Assembly (NCBI RefSeq): GCF_023023025.1
Contig: NZ_CP095481.1
Span: 8,693,001-8,757,000 of the forward strand
From: Amycolatopsis sp. WQ 127309
Lineage (GTDB): Bacteria > Actinomycetota > Actinomycetes > Mycobacteriales > Pseudonocardiaceae
Reading direction: 5' to 3'
DNA length: 64,000 bases
Part shown: piece by piece, positions 15,907 to 24,372 of the stretch
Numbering within the stretch: position 1 is the stretch's first letter
Layout: every line of letters starts with the position of its first letter
Position numbers and translations under genes: made by a program
Notes under the pieces: generated by a model
What the model saw: the letters and a program-made list of their open reading frames with translations, nothing else
The model's database searches: none
What the model was told of the DNA's origin: nothing

Positions 15907-17733
15907 GTGAAAGGCCTGATCAAGGGCGTCGGGATGCTCGGGTTCGTCGTGGTCGTCGTCGGCGCGACGGCGGGCATCGGCGTGGCGGTCGGCCTCGGGA
16001 ACACCGTGGTCCTGGCCGGGCTCACGGCGTTGTTCTGCTTCATCGCCGCCACGGGCGGGCCGCTGCGGTCCGACCTCGTGCTGCTCGCCTGCTACGCGCC
16101 CCTCGTGGTCGCCGGCGTGGCCGGTCCGCGGTTGCTGGGCGCGGTGTCGGACGTCGCCGCGATCGCGCTGCTCACCGTCGTCGTGTTCGTCGCCGCCCTG
16201 CTGCCCGCGCTCGGGTCGCGGTTCGTGACGGTCGGGCTCGGCCTGGGGATGGCGTCGGTGTTCGGGTACGGCTTCCAGCTGACCGGCACCGCGAGCGCCG
16301 GGCAGATCATCGGCGCGCCCGCGCTCGCCGTCGGCGTGGCGATCGTGCTGCGGCTCCTGCTCGGCGTCGGCGACCCCGGCAAGCCCACGCGGGAGGCGCT
16401 GGCCGACGCGCTCGCGGGCGGTGGCCAGGACACCGCCGAACGCGCGGTGCGGCTCTGGCTGGCCGACCGGCCGCGGAAGTGGCAGACCCGCCTGCTCGGC
16501 GCGGGTGTGCGAGCCCGCGCCACGGCCGCGATCCTCGACGACCGGCGGCGGGCCCTCGGCGAAGACCAGGCGGGCGCGCTGCGCACGATCCTCGACGCGG
16601 CGGACGCGGAACTCGCCGTCCTCGCCGACGCCGTCCGCGCCAAGGACGCCCCGGACCACTTGCCCGCGGCCGAGCGGCCGGATCCCGGCGCCGGCCTGCC
16701 CGGCGAAACGCGGCGGCTCGTCGACGAGCTGTGGTCCGGCGTCGACGCGGTCCGCGACGCCGTGCTCACCCGCGACGAGTCCGTTGTGGACATCCCGCGC
16801 GCGGCCGTGCGGGCGGCGCTGCGCCACGAGGCCGAAGGTGCGCTCTCCTGGCGTTCCGCGCAGCTGCGGCACGCGGTCCGCTGCGCGATCGGGATGCTGC
16901 TCGCCCTGGTCGTCGCGCGGTTCCGGCCGGGCGACCCGCTCACCGTGTCGTTCCTGATGACGACGTTCGCCGTGCTGCAGCCGGAGTGGCGGGACACGCT
17001 GAGCAAAGCGTGGCAGCGCGTCGGCGGTGCCCTGGGTGGCGCGGTCGTGCTGGCGCTGGTGCTGTGGCTGCTGCCGCCCGGCGTGTTGCTGCCGCTCGCG
17101 CTGGTGGCGCTGCTGGCCGGGTTCCCGCTGATGCGGAGCCGGCCGACGGTGTTCAACGGGTGCATGGTGCTCATGAGCGTCGGGGTGAACTCGGCGACGA
17201 AGCACCTCGACGCGCGGACGCTGCTGGTGGAGTACGTGCTGCTGATGGTGCTGGCCGTCGTGATCGCGCTGCTGTTCGGCTTCGCCGCCGTGCCGGGGGT
17301 GCGCAAGCCGTCCCTGGCCGAACGGTTCGCCGAGGCCGTGGACACGACCCGGGCCTTGCTCACCGAGGTCGCGGGGGCGCTGGACGGCGCACCGCGCGGG
17401 CGGCTCGCACCGCGGTTCCGGGCCGCGGCCCGCGCCCAGCAGGACCTGCGGGCGCCGGAACCGGGGAGCAAGCCGCCCGAGCCCGGTCAGCAGGCCGCGC
17501 TGGACGCGGCCGCGGAAGGCCTGCGCGGGCTCGCGGCGTCGGCGGGGGCGTTGCTGCTGCGCGGGGGCCCGACGCCGATGGCCGGGTTCACCTCGACGGC
17601 CGCCCTCGCGCTGGGCGGCGCGCCGATCACCGCCCCCGACGTGCCGCTCGACGAGGAGCAGCGCCTGGTGGCCGACACGGTGATCGCGGACGTCCTGCGC
17701 GTCCGCCACGCCGCCCCGGCCCTGGCCGGCTAG
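15907..17733 (+). CDS. FUSC-family membrane transporter
   Basis: The protein has 608 residues. Two blocks of about five to six hydrophobic helices (residues ~5-160 and ~315-470) are separated by a charged cytosolic region, and a ~140-residue hydrophilic C-terminus follows. The second block begins AVRCAIGMLLALVVARF followed by DPLTVSFLMTTFAVLQPEWRDTLSKAWQRVGGALGGAVV, the typical FUSC/aromatic acid exporter pattern. GTG 15907 is taken because GAGGGG lies 8 bases upstream; GTG 15904 is possible. Family members export aromatic acids or other organic anions, and the substrate here is unknown. The stop TAG shares CTAG with the stop of the next, convergent gene. Confidence 0.8.
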   Translation: MKGLIKGVGMLGFVVVVVGATAGIGVAVGLGNTVVLAGLTALFCFIAATGGPLRSDLVLLACYAPLVVAGVAGPRLLGAVSDVAAIALLTVVVFVAALLPALGSRFVTVGLGLGMASVFGYGFQLTGTASAGQIIGAPALAVGVAIVLRLLLGVGDPGKPTREALADALAGGGQDTAERAVRLWLADRPRKWQTRLLGAGVRARATAAILDDRRRALGEDQAGALRTILDAADAELAVLADAVRAKDAPDHLPAAERPDPGAGLPGETRRLVDELWSGVDAVRDAVLTRDESVVDIPRAAVRAALRHEAEGALSWRSAQLRHAVRCAIGMLLALVVARFRPGDPLTVSFLMTTFAVLQPEWRDTLSKAWQRVGGALGGAVVLALVLWLLPPGVLLPLALVALLAGFPLMRSRPTVFNGCMVLMSVGVNSATKHLDARTLLVEYVLLMVLAVVIALLFGFAAVPGVRKPSLAERFAEAVDTTRALLTEVAGALDGAPRGRLAPRFRAAARAQQDLRAPEPGSKPPEPGQQAALDAAAEGLRGLAASAGALLLRGGPTPMAGFTSTAALALGGAPITAPDVPLDEEQRLVADTVIADVLRVRHAAPALAG

Positions 17734-18041
17734 GCCATCCGCTCCACGGCGTCCTTCGCGTCCTTGAGCCCCACGCCCGTGTGCTCGCGGTAGGCCTTGA
17801 TCGCCTGGATCTTTTTGCCCTCCAGCAGGAACTGCCGTACCTCGGGCAGGTCGGCCGGCTTCGGCTGAGCCGGCTCCGCGACGGCGACGCCGAGGTGCCC
17901 GGCGATGGCGTCCAGCTTCAGTTCCATCCGGGCGAGGCGGCGCTCGAGGCGGTTGACCCGGCGGTCGTTGGCCGAGGCGCCCAGGGCGACGGCCGCGACG
18001 AGCACGACGACGGCCAGCAGCGTGTAGTCCATGGTGGACAT
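17730..18041 (-). CDS. Membrane-anchored protein with bL12 C-terminal-like domain
   Basis: The protein has 103 residues. Residues ~4-24 (MDYTLLAVVVLVAAVALGAS) form one N-terminal membrane helix, then comes a basic coiled-coil (NRLERRLARMELKLDAIAGHL). The last ~35 residues (VRQFLLEGKKIQAIKAYREHTGVGLKDAKDAVERM) match the C-terminal domain of ribosomal protein bL12. Such hybrids are common in actinobacteria and are not ribosomal proteins; their role is unknown. The start may be ATG 18041 or ATG 18032, and neither has a clear ribosome site. Confidence 0.7.
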   Translation of the reverse strand: MSTMDYTLLAVVVLVAAVALGASANDRRVNRLERRLARMELKLDAIAGHLGVAVAEPAQPKPADLPEVRQFLLEGKKIQAIKAYREHTGVGLKDAKDAVERMA

Positions 18042-18073
18042 CGTACGGAGCCGCGCCGCGCCGCGTGGAGCTT

Positions 18074-18970
18074 TCAGCCCGCCGAGTGGAAGGCCGTGGC
18101 CGCCAGGGCGATCCACTCGGGATTGTCCCACTCCGGCCAGCGGGCCCGTGCGTCCTCGTCGACCTTCGCCGCCGTCTCCGCCGCGGACGCGCCGGCGGTC
18201 TTCAGCCGCGTCACCTCGGCCTGGACGTGCTCGAGGTAACCGCGGATCTCGTGCAGCAGCGTGACGTCGGCGATTTCGCCGTGACCGGGGACCACCACCT
18301 CCGGGTTCAGCTCCGCCATGCCGTCGAGCGCGGCGATCCAGCGGGCGCCGTCGAAATCGGTGTCGTGCGGCGGGAAGTACGGCGCGATCGGGAACATCCG
18401 CGTCTCCGCCAGGTCGCCGGTGAACAGCACGCGGCCGTCGACGAGCACCGTCTGGTCGCCCGCGCTGTGCGCCGGGCCCTGCTCCTGCAGCACCACCCGG
18501 TGGCCGCCGAGGTCGAGCTCCGCCCGGCCCTCGTAGACGACGTCCGGGTCGACGAAGGTGACGCCGTCCAGCTCGGCGGCGATGGCGGGGCCGAGGCCGC
18601 TGAACATCCGGACGTACCCGGCGCCCTTGCGGGCCAGCTCGTCGCGCTGGGCGCGGTTGGCGACGATCGTCGCCGCGCCCGCGAACACCTCCGCGCCGAA
18701 GCCGTGCTCCGGGTGGAAGTGCGTCGTCGTCAGGTACAGCGGCCGCCCGCCGGCGAGCCGTTTCGCTTGCGCCAGCACGTATTCGCCGTTGCGCCGGCCG
18801 AGGCCGGTGTCGACGACCAGCGTCGCCCGGTCGCCGACGACGAAGCCGATGTTGGGCACGAGCGGCACCCGGTTGTCGCGCAGGACGAAGACGCCGTCGG
18901 CCACCTCGACCGGCTCACCGCCCACGATCGGCGGCGCCGCCTCCGTCACGTCGGGCAGGTTTGCGGTCAT
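18074..18970 (-). CDS. MBL-fold metallo-hydrolase
   Basis: The protein has 298 residues. Metallo-beta-lactamase-fold metal motifs are present: LTTTHFHPEHGFGAE (HxHxxHG-like, with Glu in the fourth position), GPAHSAGDQTVLV (second His), LFTGDLAETR (Asp bridge) and VVPGHGE (third His). There is no signal peptide, so it is cytosolic. Family members include glyoxalase II-like, quorum-lactonase-like and other hydrolases, and the substrate cannot be given. It is divergent from a TetR gene across 79 bp that hold a TGTTCAG-N8-CTGAACA dyad, the usual layout of a TetR repressor and its target. Confidence 0.85.
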   Translation of the reverse strand: MTANLPDVTEAAPPIVGGEPVEVADGVFVLRDNRVPLVPNIGFVVGDRATLVVDTGLGRRNGEYVLAQAKRLAGGRPLYLTTTHFHPEHGFGAEVFAGAATIVANRAQRDELARKGAGYVRMFSGLGPAIAAELDGVTFVDPDVVYEGRAELDLGGHRVVLQEQGPAHSAGDQTVLVDGRVLFTGDLAETRMFPIAPYFPPHDTDFDGARWIAALDGMAELNPEVVVPGHGEIADVTLLHEIRGYLEHVQAEVTRLKTAGASAAETAAKVDEDARARWPEWDNPEWIALAATAFHSAG

Positions 18971-18992
18971 GTCCGGGATCCCATCTGATCAG

Positions 18993-19014
18993 TGTTCAGT
19001 TCCTGATCTGAACA
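18993..19014. promoter_or_regulatory. TetR operator candidate between MBL hydrolase and tetR
   Basis: TGTTCAG (18993-18999) and CTGAACA (19008-19014) form a perfect inverted repeat with an 8-bp spacer in the divergent intergenic region. Confidence 0.55.
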
Positions 19015-19049
19015 TAGTACAGATTCTGAGCGGTGTTAAGATCGGCGTC

Positions 19050-19721
19050 ATGACGCGGGAGCGATACCACCACGGAGACCTGCGCGGCGCGCTGCTCGAC
19101 GGCGCCGAGGCGCTGGTCCGCGAGCGCGGGGCCGACGGCTGGAGCCTGCGGGAGGCGACGGTGCGGATCGGGGTCAGCCCGAGCGCCGCCTACCACCACT
19201 TCGCGTCGCGGGACGCGCTGGTCCGCGCGTTGTCGGACCGGCTGGTCGCCCGGCTGGGTGAACGCATGGGCCGGGCCGCCGCCCGCGCCCGGGGCGGTCC
19301 GCGGCACCGGCTCGTCGCGGCCGCGCGCGACTACGTCCGCTGGGCGATCGAGGATCCCGCGGTCGCCGGGCTGATCTTCGCGGCGCACCGCGCCGAACCC
19401 GGCGAGCCGGTTTCGCCGCACCCGCACGACGTCTTCGCGGCCGAACTCGACCGGCTGGCCGAAGAAGGCGGTTTGCCCGCGTCGGCGCGGCCCGGGGCGG
19501 AGATCGTCGTCTGGTCGGCGATGCACGGCCTGGCCACGCTCATGGTCGACGGCCTCGTCCGGTTCGACGGCCCGCGGGCGATCGACCGCCAGGCCGAGCG
19601 GCTGATCGGGGCTGTGCTGACCGGACTGGAGCAGGAGCTCGAACCGTCGTCTCCGTGGCCACTCCCCCGGACTTCGCACACCGAGCGGAAAGCGCGCGAA
19701 AATGTCGGTGGTCCCGCTTAG
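19050..19721 (+). CDS. TetR-family regulator
   Basis: The protein has 223 residues. The N-terminal HTH reads RGALLDGAEALVRERGADGWSLREATVRIGVSPSAAYHHFASRDALVRAL, a clear TetR DNA-binding domain with the PSAAYHHF recognition helix. The C-terminal half includes the WHG-like segment found in regulators such as AcrR/YcdC relatives (VWSAMHGLATLMVDGLV). The last ~20 residues are hydrophilic and probably disordered. It likely represses the divergent MBL hydrolase gene and itself through the dyad at 18993-19014. The ligand is unknown. Confidence 0.88.
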   Translation: MTRERYHHGDLRGALLDGAEALVRERGADGWSLREATVRIGVSPSAAYHHFASRDALVRALSDRLVARLGERMGRAAARARGGPRHRLVAAARDYVRWAIEDPAVAGLIFAAHRAEPGEPVSPHPHDVFAAELDRLAEEGGLPASARPGAEIVVWSAMHGLATLMVDGLVRFDGPRAIDRQAERLIGAVLTGLEQELEPSSPWPLPRTSHTERKARENVGGPA

Positions 19722-19751
19722 AGTGGTCGCGACCAAGCTCCGGGAGGGACC

Positions 19752-20318
19752 ATGACCACACTCACCGACCGTCCGAACACCGCGCTGCTCGTCGTCGACG
19801 TGCAGAACGGCGTGATGCGGGAAGCCCACGACCGGGAGGCCGTCGTCGCCAACATCGCGGCGCTGGTGGACAAAGCGCGCTCGGCCGGCGTCGACGTCGT
19901 GTGGGTGCAGCACACCAGCGACGAGCTGCCGCGCGACAGCGAGACGTGGCAGTACATCCCGGAACTCGTCCGCCGCGACGCGGAGCCGCTGGTGCACAAG
20001 ACGTACGGCGACTCGTTCGAGGCCACGGACCTCGAGGCCGTACTGGCGTCACGCGGTATCGGCAGGCTGGTGGTCGCGGGTGCGCAGACGGACGCGTGCA
20101 TCCGCTCGACCCTGCACGGCGCGATCGTCCGCGGCTACGACGCGACGCTGGTCGCCGACGCGCACACCACCGAAGACCTGTCGGCCTACGGCGCGCCGGT
20201 GCCCGGGCAGGTCATCGCGCACACGAACCTGTACTGGCAGTACCAGACGGCGCCGGGCCGGACCGCGGGCACGCTGAAGACCGAGGAGGTGGACTTCGGG
20301 GTGAAGGCCGCGGTCTGA
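19752..20318 (+). CDS. Isochorismatase-family cysteine hydrolase
   Basis: The protein has 188 residues and a GGAGGG ribosome site. The catalytic triad of the family is visible: D16 in ALLVVDVQNG, K83 in LVHKTYGDSF and C116 in VAGAQTDACIRSTLHGAIVRGY, with the usual cis-peptide region before the Cys. Family members hydrolyse isochorismate, nicotinamide, carbamates or related amides. There is no carrier-protein domain and no siderophore gene nearby, so a small-amide hydrolase is more likely than a siderophore isochorismatase. It follows the TetR gene by 30 bp and may be cotranscribed with it. Confidence 0.88.
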   Translation: MTTLTDRPNTALLVVDVQNGVMREAHDREAVVANIAALVDKARSAGVDVVWVQHTSDELPRDSETWQYIPELVRRDAEPLVHKTYGDSFEATDLEAVLASRGIGRLVVAGAQTDACIRSTLHGAIVRGYDATLVADAHTTEDLSAYGAPVPGQVIAHTNLYWQYQTAPGRTAGTLKTEEVDFGVKAAV

Positions 20319-20352
20319 CGCGGCTCGGTATGACGCGCGCGGCGGCTTGCCC

Positions 20353-20685
20353 TCACTCGCGCTCGAAGCCGTAGGCGCGTTCCACCTTGGCGACCTCGAT
20401 GCGGTAGTCCGCGTACCACTGCTCCCGGCCCCGCCGTTGGGCTTCGAGGTGCTCCGGGTGCTGTTTCCACGCCGCGATCGACTCCGCGTCGCGGTAGTAC
20501 AGCACCGTCAGCTCGCGGCCGTCGGCGTCGGTCGTGGACTCGCGGCCCAGGTAGCCCGGCTGGGCGCGCCCCAGCTCGGTCATGCGGTCGTCCATCGCCG
20601 CGTAACCGCCGAGGTGGTCGGCGTCCAGCTTGCTGCTGACGATCACGGCGTAGTACGGCGGTTCGGGTCTCGTGAAGGAGGACAC
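20353..20685 (-). CDS. ABM-like dimeric alpha-beta barrel protein
   Basis: The protein has 110 residues. YYAVIVSSKL, MTELGRAQPGYLGRESTTDADGRELTVLYYRDAESIAAWKQHPEHLEAQRRGREQWYADYRIEVAKVERAYGF is the antibiotic-biosynthesis-monooxygenase-like ferredoxin fold (the LYYRDAESIAAWKQHPEH block is diagnostic). Such proteins act as small monooxygenases or heme-degrading-like enzymes, or have no known activity. It is the third gene after a LysR regulator and a BlaB-like gene, with 9 bp between it and the latter, so it may be part of the beta-lactamase regulatory operon. Confidence 0.8.
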   Translation of the reverse strand: MSSFTRPEPPYYAVIVSSKLDADHLGGYAAMDDRMTELGRAQPGYLGRESTTDADGRELTVLYYRDAESIAAWKQHPEHLEAQRRGREQWYADYRIEVAKVERAYGFERE

Positions 20686-20694
20686 CCGCGGAGC

Positions 20695-21630
20695 CTAGGC
20701 GCCGGAAATCCCGCGCCCAACCGGTTTTCCGGCCGCGCGCAGGTGGTCCCGCAGGGCTCGCGCCACCCGGGACATCACGACCTCCGCCTCGGGCTGGAGC
20801 ACGGCCGGGACCCGGGACTCGGTGAGGGCGACGACGCCGAACGCGCGGCCGTCGGCGTGCTCGACGACGCCCGCTTCGTGCCGCAGGTTCAGCAGGGTGC
20901 CGGTCTTCGACGACCACTTCGACGCGTCCGAGGCGAAGTCGGGGGTCAGGCGGTGCCGCAGGACGTTGAGGCCCATCAGCTCCCGGACGCCGGCCGCCAC
21001 CGCGGGGTCGATCTTCGACGGCGTCCACAGGGCCTGCAGCAGGTCGAGCAGCGCCCGCGCCGATGCGGAGTTCGCGCGGGTGACGTCGAGCTGCGCGAGC
21101 CGGTGGCCCTGGCCCGCCGTGACCGCGCCGATGGCCAGTGCGTGGGCCAGGTCGACGTCGCCGGACTCGAAGCGCTCGGCCGGGGTGTCGATGAGGTCGC
21201 GCATCAGGTGGCGCACGGCGATGCCGGGCACACCCCACTCGTCCAGCACCCGGGTGACCTCGGCCGGCGGGGTCAGCTCGAACAGGACGTCGGCCGCGGC
21301 GCCGTCGCTCAGGGAGGTGCTCAGGTAGACCAGGTCGTCGACGGCGACGCGGGCCGGGTGGCGGAACCGCGTCAGGCCGATCGGGCCGGGGGTGGTGACA
21401 CCGCTGGGCTCGACCTCCACCTGGGTCGCGCCGTCGAGCTCGCCCCGGCGGATCCGCTCCAGGGTCACCGCCGCGAGCGGGACCTTGACCAGCGACGCGA
21501 TCGGGAACACCCGGTCCGGGTCGATCCCCAGCTCCCGCCCGGACGCCAGGTCGCGGACCAGGAACGAGCCGCGGAGCCCACCGTCGGCCAGGTCGGCCCG
21601 CAGCTCCCGGACCAGCGTTTCGGTGCTCAA
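20695..21630 (-). CDS. Cytoplasmic class A beta-lactamase-like serine hydrolase (BlaB-type regulator candidate)
   Basis: The protein has 311 residues and no signal peptide. The penicillin-recognising motifs are all present: S46-L-V-K49 (SxxK), S108-D-G110 in place of the usual SDN, and K242-T-G244. The class A Glu166 equivalent is not obvious. It is 10 bp downstream of a LysR gene that is divergent from a true secreted beta-lactamase. In Streptomyces cacaoi the same order is found, with blaA (LysR type) and blaB (a serine beta-lactamase/PBP-like protein) needed for induction of the divergent blaL. The protein is therefore more likely to take part in beta-lactam sensing inside the cell than in resistance itself. 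This role is inferred from gene order and motifs. Confidence 0.75.
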   Translation of the reverse strand: MSTETLVRELRADLADGGLRGSFLVRDLASGRELGIDPDRVFPIASLVKVPLAAVTLERIRRGELDGATQVEVEPSGVTTPGPIGLTRFRHPARVAVDDLVYLSTSLSDGAAADVLFELTPPAEVTRVLDEWGVPGIAVRHLMRDLIDTPAERFESGDVDLAHALAIGAVTAGQGHRLAQLDVTRANSASARALLDLLQALWTPSKIDPAVAAGVRELMGLNVLRHRLTPDFASDASKWSSKTGTLLNLRHEAGVVEHADGRAFGVVALTESRVPAVLQPEAEVVMSRVARALRDHLRAAGKPVGRGISGA

Positions 21631-21640
21631 CCCCGCCCCC

Positions 21641-22519
21641 TCAGGTCCCGGCGGCGCCGAGACATCGCCCGACCGCCGCCCACAACCCGGTGCGCAGCCG
21701 GTCGGCGTCCGCCCCCAGCGCGGCGGTGACGTCGAAGCCGCGCGCGAGGTCGATCTCCCCGATCGGCCGCCACTGTAGCCCGAGGTCGGCGGCCTGCGCG
21801 GCCGAGCACAACAGCAGGTCCGCCGAGCCGAAGACGTCGGCCGCGGCCGAGGTCAGCGACGCGGCCACGGCGACCTGGGCGGGTTGCAGGCCCACCGCGT
21901 CGCGGATCCGCAGCACGCGGTCGCGCACGTGCGGGACGTCGTCCTCGGGCTGCAGCCAGACGCGCCGCCGCGTGCCGCCCGAGCGGCCGGCGCGCAAGGT
22001 CTCCAGGTGCACGACCGTCGCCGGCGGCGTCGCCACACCGGCCAGGCCCAGCGGGACGGCCCACGCGCCCTCCTCGGCCGGGACCGCGACGAGCGCGGCG
22101 CGCACCTCCTGGGTGCGGACGAGCTCGGCCCGCTCCCCCGGCATCGCCGCGCGGAACTCCAGGTGGACCTCCAGCGCGCGGGCTTCGGCGGCGAGTTCGG
22201 CGAGGTCCCGGACGCCGCAGGTGTCCGGGACGGCCACCCGCATCGGCCGCAGCCGGGCGCGCCGGGCGTCGTGTTCCATCGCCTCGGCCAGCCGGACCAG
22301 GCGTTTCGCCGGGGGCAGCATGTCGCGGCCGAACGGGGTGAGCGTGGCCCGGCGGGTCGACCGGTCGAAGAGCCGCTCGCCGAGGTGGCGTTCGAGCGCG
22401 GCGATGCGGCGGCTGGCGACCGGCTGCGGGATGCGCGCGAGCGCCGCGCCCGCGGTGAAGCTCCCCGCTTCGCTCACGCTCACGAACGCTCTGCAGCCGC
22501 CGACCAGGTCCACGACCAC
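21641..22519 (-). CDS. LysR-family regulator (BlaA/AmpR-type candidate)
   Basis: The protein has 292 residues. The N-terminal winged HTH is typical: [56 protein letters not shown]. The effector-binding region is diverged. GTG at 22517-22519 is used; a second GTG two codons later is possible. It is divergent from the lipoprotein beta-lactamase gene and in the same operon as the BlaB-like protein, so it probably activates the beta-lactamase gene in response to beta-lactams or wall fragments. An ATGC-N7-GCAT dyad containing T-N11-A lies 5 bp upstream (22525-22539). Confidence 0.82.
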   Translation of the reverse strand: MVVDLVGGCRAFVSVSEAGSFTAGAALARIPQPVASRRIAALERHLGERLFDRSTRRATLTPFGRDMLPPAKRLVRLAEAMEHDARRARLRPMRVAVPDTCGVRDLAELAAEARALEVHLEFRAAMPGERAELVRTQEVRAALVAVPAEEGAWAVPLGLAGVATPPATVVHLETLRAGRSGGTRRRVWLQPEDDVPHVRDRVLRIRDAVGLQPAQVAVAASLTSAAADVFGSADLLLCSAAQAADLGLQWRPIGEIDLARGFDVTAALGADADRLRTGLWAAVGRCLGAAGT

Positions 22520-22524
22520 ACTCT

Positions 22525-22539
22525 ATGCGAATGTGGCAT
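22525..22539. promoter_or_regulatory. LysR box candidate in the bla divergent region
   Basis: ATGC-N7-GCAT contains the T-N11-A core of LysR boxes. It lies between the lysR start and the beta-lactamase gene. Confidence 0.45.
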
Positions 22540-22620
22540 CGAACTCTTCATTTCCGTCTTGGACAGCATGGACGGACGCGGCGAGACTGCGGTAGCCGAT
22601 CAAGACCGAAAGGAAGTGCC

Positions 22621-23529
22621 GTGTCGTTCCCCCACGTCAGGAGGGCCGCGCTCGCCGCGATGGCGCTCGCCGCGCTGACCGCCTGCGCCGCTCCGGAAGC
22701 CGCACCCGCGGCCCCCACGCCGTCGTCCCGGCCGGCTTCACCGCAGGTCACGCCGCAACCGGACTTCGCGCCGCTCGAAGCCCAGTTCGACGCCCGGCTC
22801 GGCGTCTACGCGGTGGACACCGGCACCGGCCGCGAAGTCACGCGCCACGCCGACGACCGCTTCGGGTACGCCTCGACGCACAAGGCGTTCTCCGCGGGCG
22901 CGGTCCTGCAGCGCACCAGCCTGCCGGGGCTCGAGAAGGTGCTGAAGTACACCCGGGCCGACCTGCAGGAGAACTCGCCGGTCACCGAGAAGCACGTCGA
23001 CACCGGCATCTCCCTGCGCGACGCGATGGACGCCGCCCTGCGCTACAGCGACAACACCGCCGCCAACCTGCTGTTCCGCGAGCTCGGCGGGCCGGCCGGG
23101 CTCGGCGCCGCGCTGCGCGGGATCGGCGACACGACCACCCACGTCGACCGGACCGAGCCCGGGCTCAACGACCTCGCGCCCGGCGACATCCGCGACACCA
23201 GCACCCCGCGCGCGATGGCCGCCAGTCTGCGCGCGTTCACCCTCGGCACGGCACTGCCGCCGGAGAAGCGGACCGTGCTGACCGGCATGATGCGGGCCAA
23301 CACCACCGGCGGGGCGCTGATCCGGGCGGGCGCGCCGGCGGACTGGGCCGTCGCCGACAAGACCGGCACCGGCTCCTACGCGACGCGCAACGACATCGCC
23401 GTCGTCTGGCCGCCCGGGCGGGCGCCGATCGTGCTCGTGGTCCTGTCGGACCGGAAGACGCCGGACGCGAAGCCCGACGACCGGCTGATCGCGGCCGCCG
23501 CCAAGCTCGCGCTCGACGCCCTGCGCTGA
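22621..23529 (+). CDS. Class A beta-lactamase, lipoprotein
   Basis: The precursor has 302 residues. GTG 22621 follows AAAGGAAG and gives a lipoprotein signal peptide with lipobox L19-T-A-C22. Extending to the in-frame ATG at 22525 would add a hydrophilic stretch and bury the signal. Class A motifs are complete: S85-T-H-K88, S143-D-N145, E179-P-x-L-N183 (Glu166/Asn170 equivalents) and K247-T-G249. A Pro/Ala-rich linker (~27-48) spaces the enzyme from the membrane. It hydrolyses the beta-lactam ring outside the cytoplasm while anchored to the membrane. Induction by the divergent LysR/BlaB-like pair is inferred. Confidence 0.95.
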   Translation: MSFPHVRRAALAAMALAALTACAAPEAAPAAPTPSSRPASPQVTPQPDFAPLEAQFDARLGVYAVDTGTGREVTRHADDRFGYASTHKAFSAGAVLQRTSLPGLEKVLKYTRADLQENSPVTEKHVDTGISLRDAMDAALRYSDNTAANLLFRELGGPAGLGAALRGIGDTTTHVDRTEPGLNDLAPGDIRDTSTPRAMAASLRAFTLGTALPPEKRTVLTGMMRANTTGGALIRAGAPADWAVADKTGTGSYATRNDIAVVWPPGRAPIVLVVLSDRKTPDAKPDDRLIAAAAKLALDALR

Positions 23530-23532
23530 ACA

Positions 23533-23545
23533 GTCCACAAAGGAC
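23533..23545. repeat. Copy of the 13-mer GTCCAC-NNN-GGAC after the beta-lactamase gene
   Basis: GTCCACAAAGGAC lies three bases after the beta-lactamase stop codon and is identical to the copies at 418-430 and 27919-27931. Flanking A and T extend it to AGTCC...GGACT, which could fold as a weak hairpin. Confidence 0.6.
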
Positions 23546-23654
23546 TCGAAGGTCGATCTTCCGTTACGCTGAACGGGACCACGCGAGCCGTCCCGGACCC
23601 CGATGGCCGAGCGCGCCGGAGTCTGCCGTCCCGGCGCCGACCCGGGAGACCACC

Positions 23655-24239
23655 GTGGGATCAGCTCCGCCGCCGGACATCGTGCTGGTCCGGGACGCGC
23701 TCGGCGGCGACCACGAGGCGGTGCAGCAGCTCTTCCGGCTGCTGCGGCCGATCGTGCTCGCCTACTGCCGCAAGCGGCTCGGCCGCGAGAACGCCACGAC
23801 GACGGCCGAGGACTGCACCCAGGAGGTGCTCTTCGCCGTGCTCGTGGCCCTGCCGCGCTACCCCTACCGGTCCGACAAGTTCCTGTCGTGGGTGTTCGGC
23901 ATCGCGGCGCACAAGACCGCCGACGTGCACCGCGACCGCAACCGCAGCCACGAACGCTTCACCCCGCTCCCCGACCCCGAAGCGGCGACCGACCCGGCCT
24001 GGCGCCTTCCGGCCGCGGCCGACGACTTCGCGGAGGTCGAAGAGCGCCTCCAGGTGCGGCGCGTACTGAACCGGCTGCCGCGGCACTACCGCCAAGTGGT
24101 GACGTTGCGGGTGCTGCTGGGCTATTCCGCCGGGGAAACGGCGGAGCTGCTCGGCATGCCGAGCCCCGAAGCGGTGCGGGTGACCCAGTTCCGTGCGATC
24201 CGCCGGCTGCGCCGGGTGATCCGGTACGCCGCGGTCTGA
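23655..24239 (+). CDS. ECF RNA polymerase sigma factor, ShbA-like
   Basis: The protein has 194 residues; GTG 23655 follows GGGAGAC. Region 2 is LVRDALGGDHEAVQQLFRLLRPIVLAYCRKRL followed by AEDCTQEVLFAVLVALPRY, with KFLSWVFGIAAHKTADVHRDRNR as region 2.3-2.4. Region 4 is LNRLPRHYRQVVTLRVLLGYSAGETAELLGMPSPEAVRVTQFRAIRRLR. The FLSWVFGIAAHKTADVHR block and overall length resemble ShbA/SigD-type sigma factors of actinomycetes, which drive expression of the principal sigma factor gene. No anti-sigma gene is adjacent, although a STAS-HATPase regulator follows. The subfamily is less certain than the sigma-factor call. Confidence 0.85.
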   Translation: MGSAPPPDIVLVRDALGGDHEAVQQLFRLLRPIVLAYCRKRLGRENATTTAEDCTQEVLFAVLVALPRYPYRSDKFLSWVFGIAAHKTADVHRDRNRSHERFTPLPDPEAATDPAWRLPAAADDFAEVEERLQVRRVLNRLPRHYRQVVTLRVLLGYSAGETAELLGMPSPEAVRVTQFRAIRRLRRVIRYAAV

Positions 24240-24360
24240 CCAGTTCCGCGGCGAGGACACCCAATCCGGCGGACACGGTTCCCTTGTGCCGCAAGCCGAC
24301 CGCGGTGAGGGGCAACCCGAGTTCGTCATTACGGAGTAAACCGGGCACCGCGATCACGAC

Positions 24361-24366
24361 TAGCGT
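24361..24366 (+). promoter_or_regulatory. -10 element for a leaderless transcript
   Basis: TAGCGT ends 6 nt before the leader-ORF ATG, so transcription would start at or next to the start codon. The block GACTA-S-CGTG (24358-24367) recurs upstream of the paralogue (57268-57277, minus strand). Confidence 0.45.
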
Positions 24367-24372
24367 GGATCC

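Noticed and set aside
20695..21630. A second resistance beta-lactamase
   Set aside because: There is no export signal, SDG replaces SDN, no clear Glu166 equivalent is seen, and the gene is in a regulatory operon.
22525..22620. ATG 22525 as the beta-lactamase start
   Set aside because: It adds 32 hydrophilic residues before the lipoprotein signal and overlaps the LysR box. GTG 22621 has the ribosome site.
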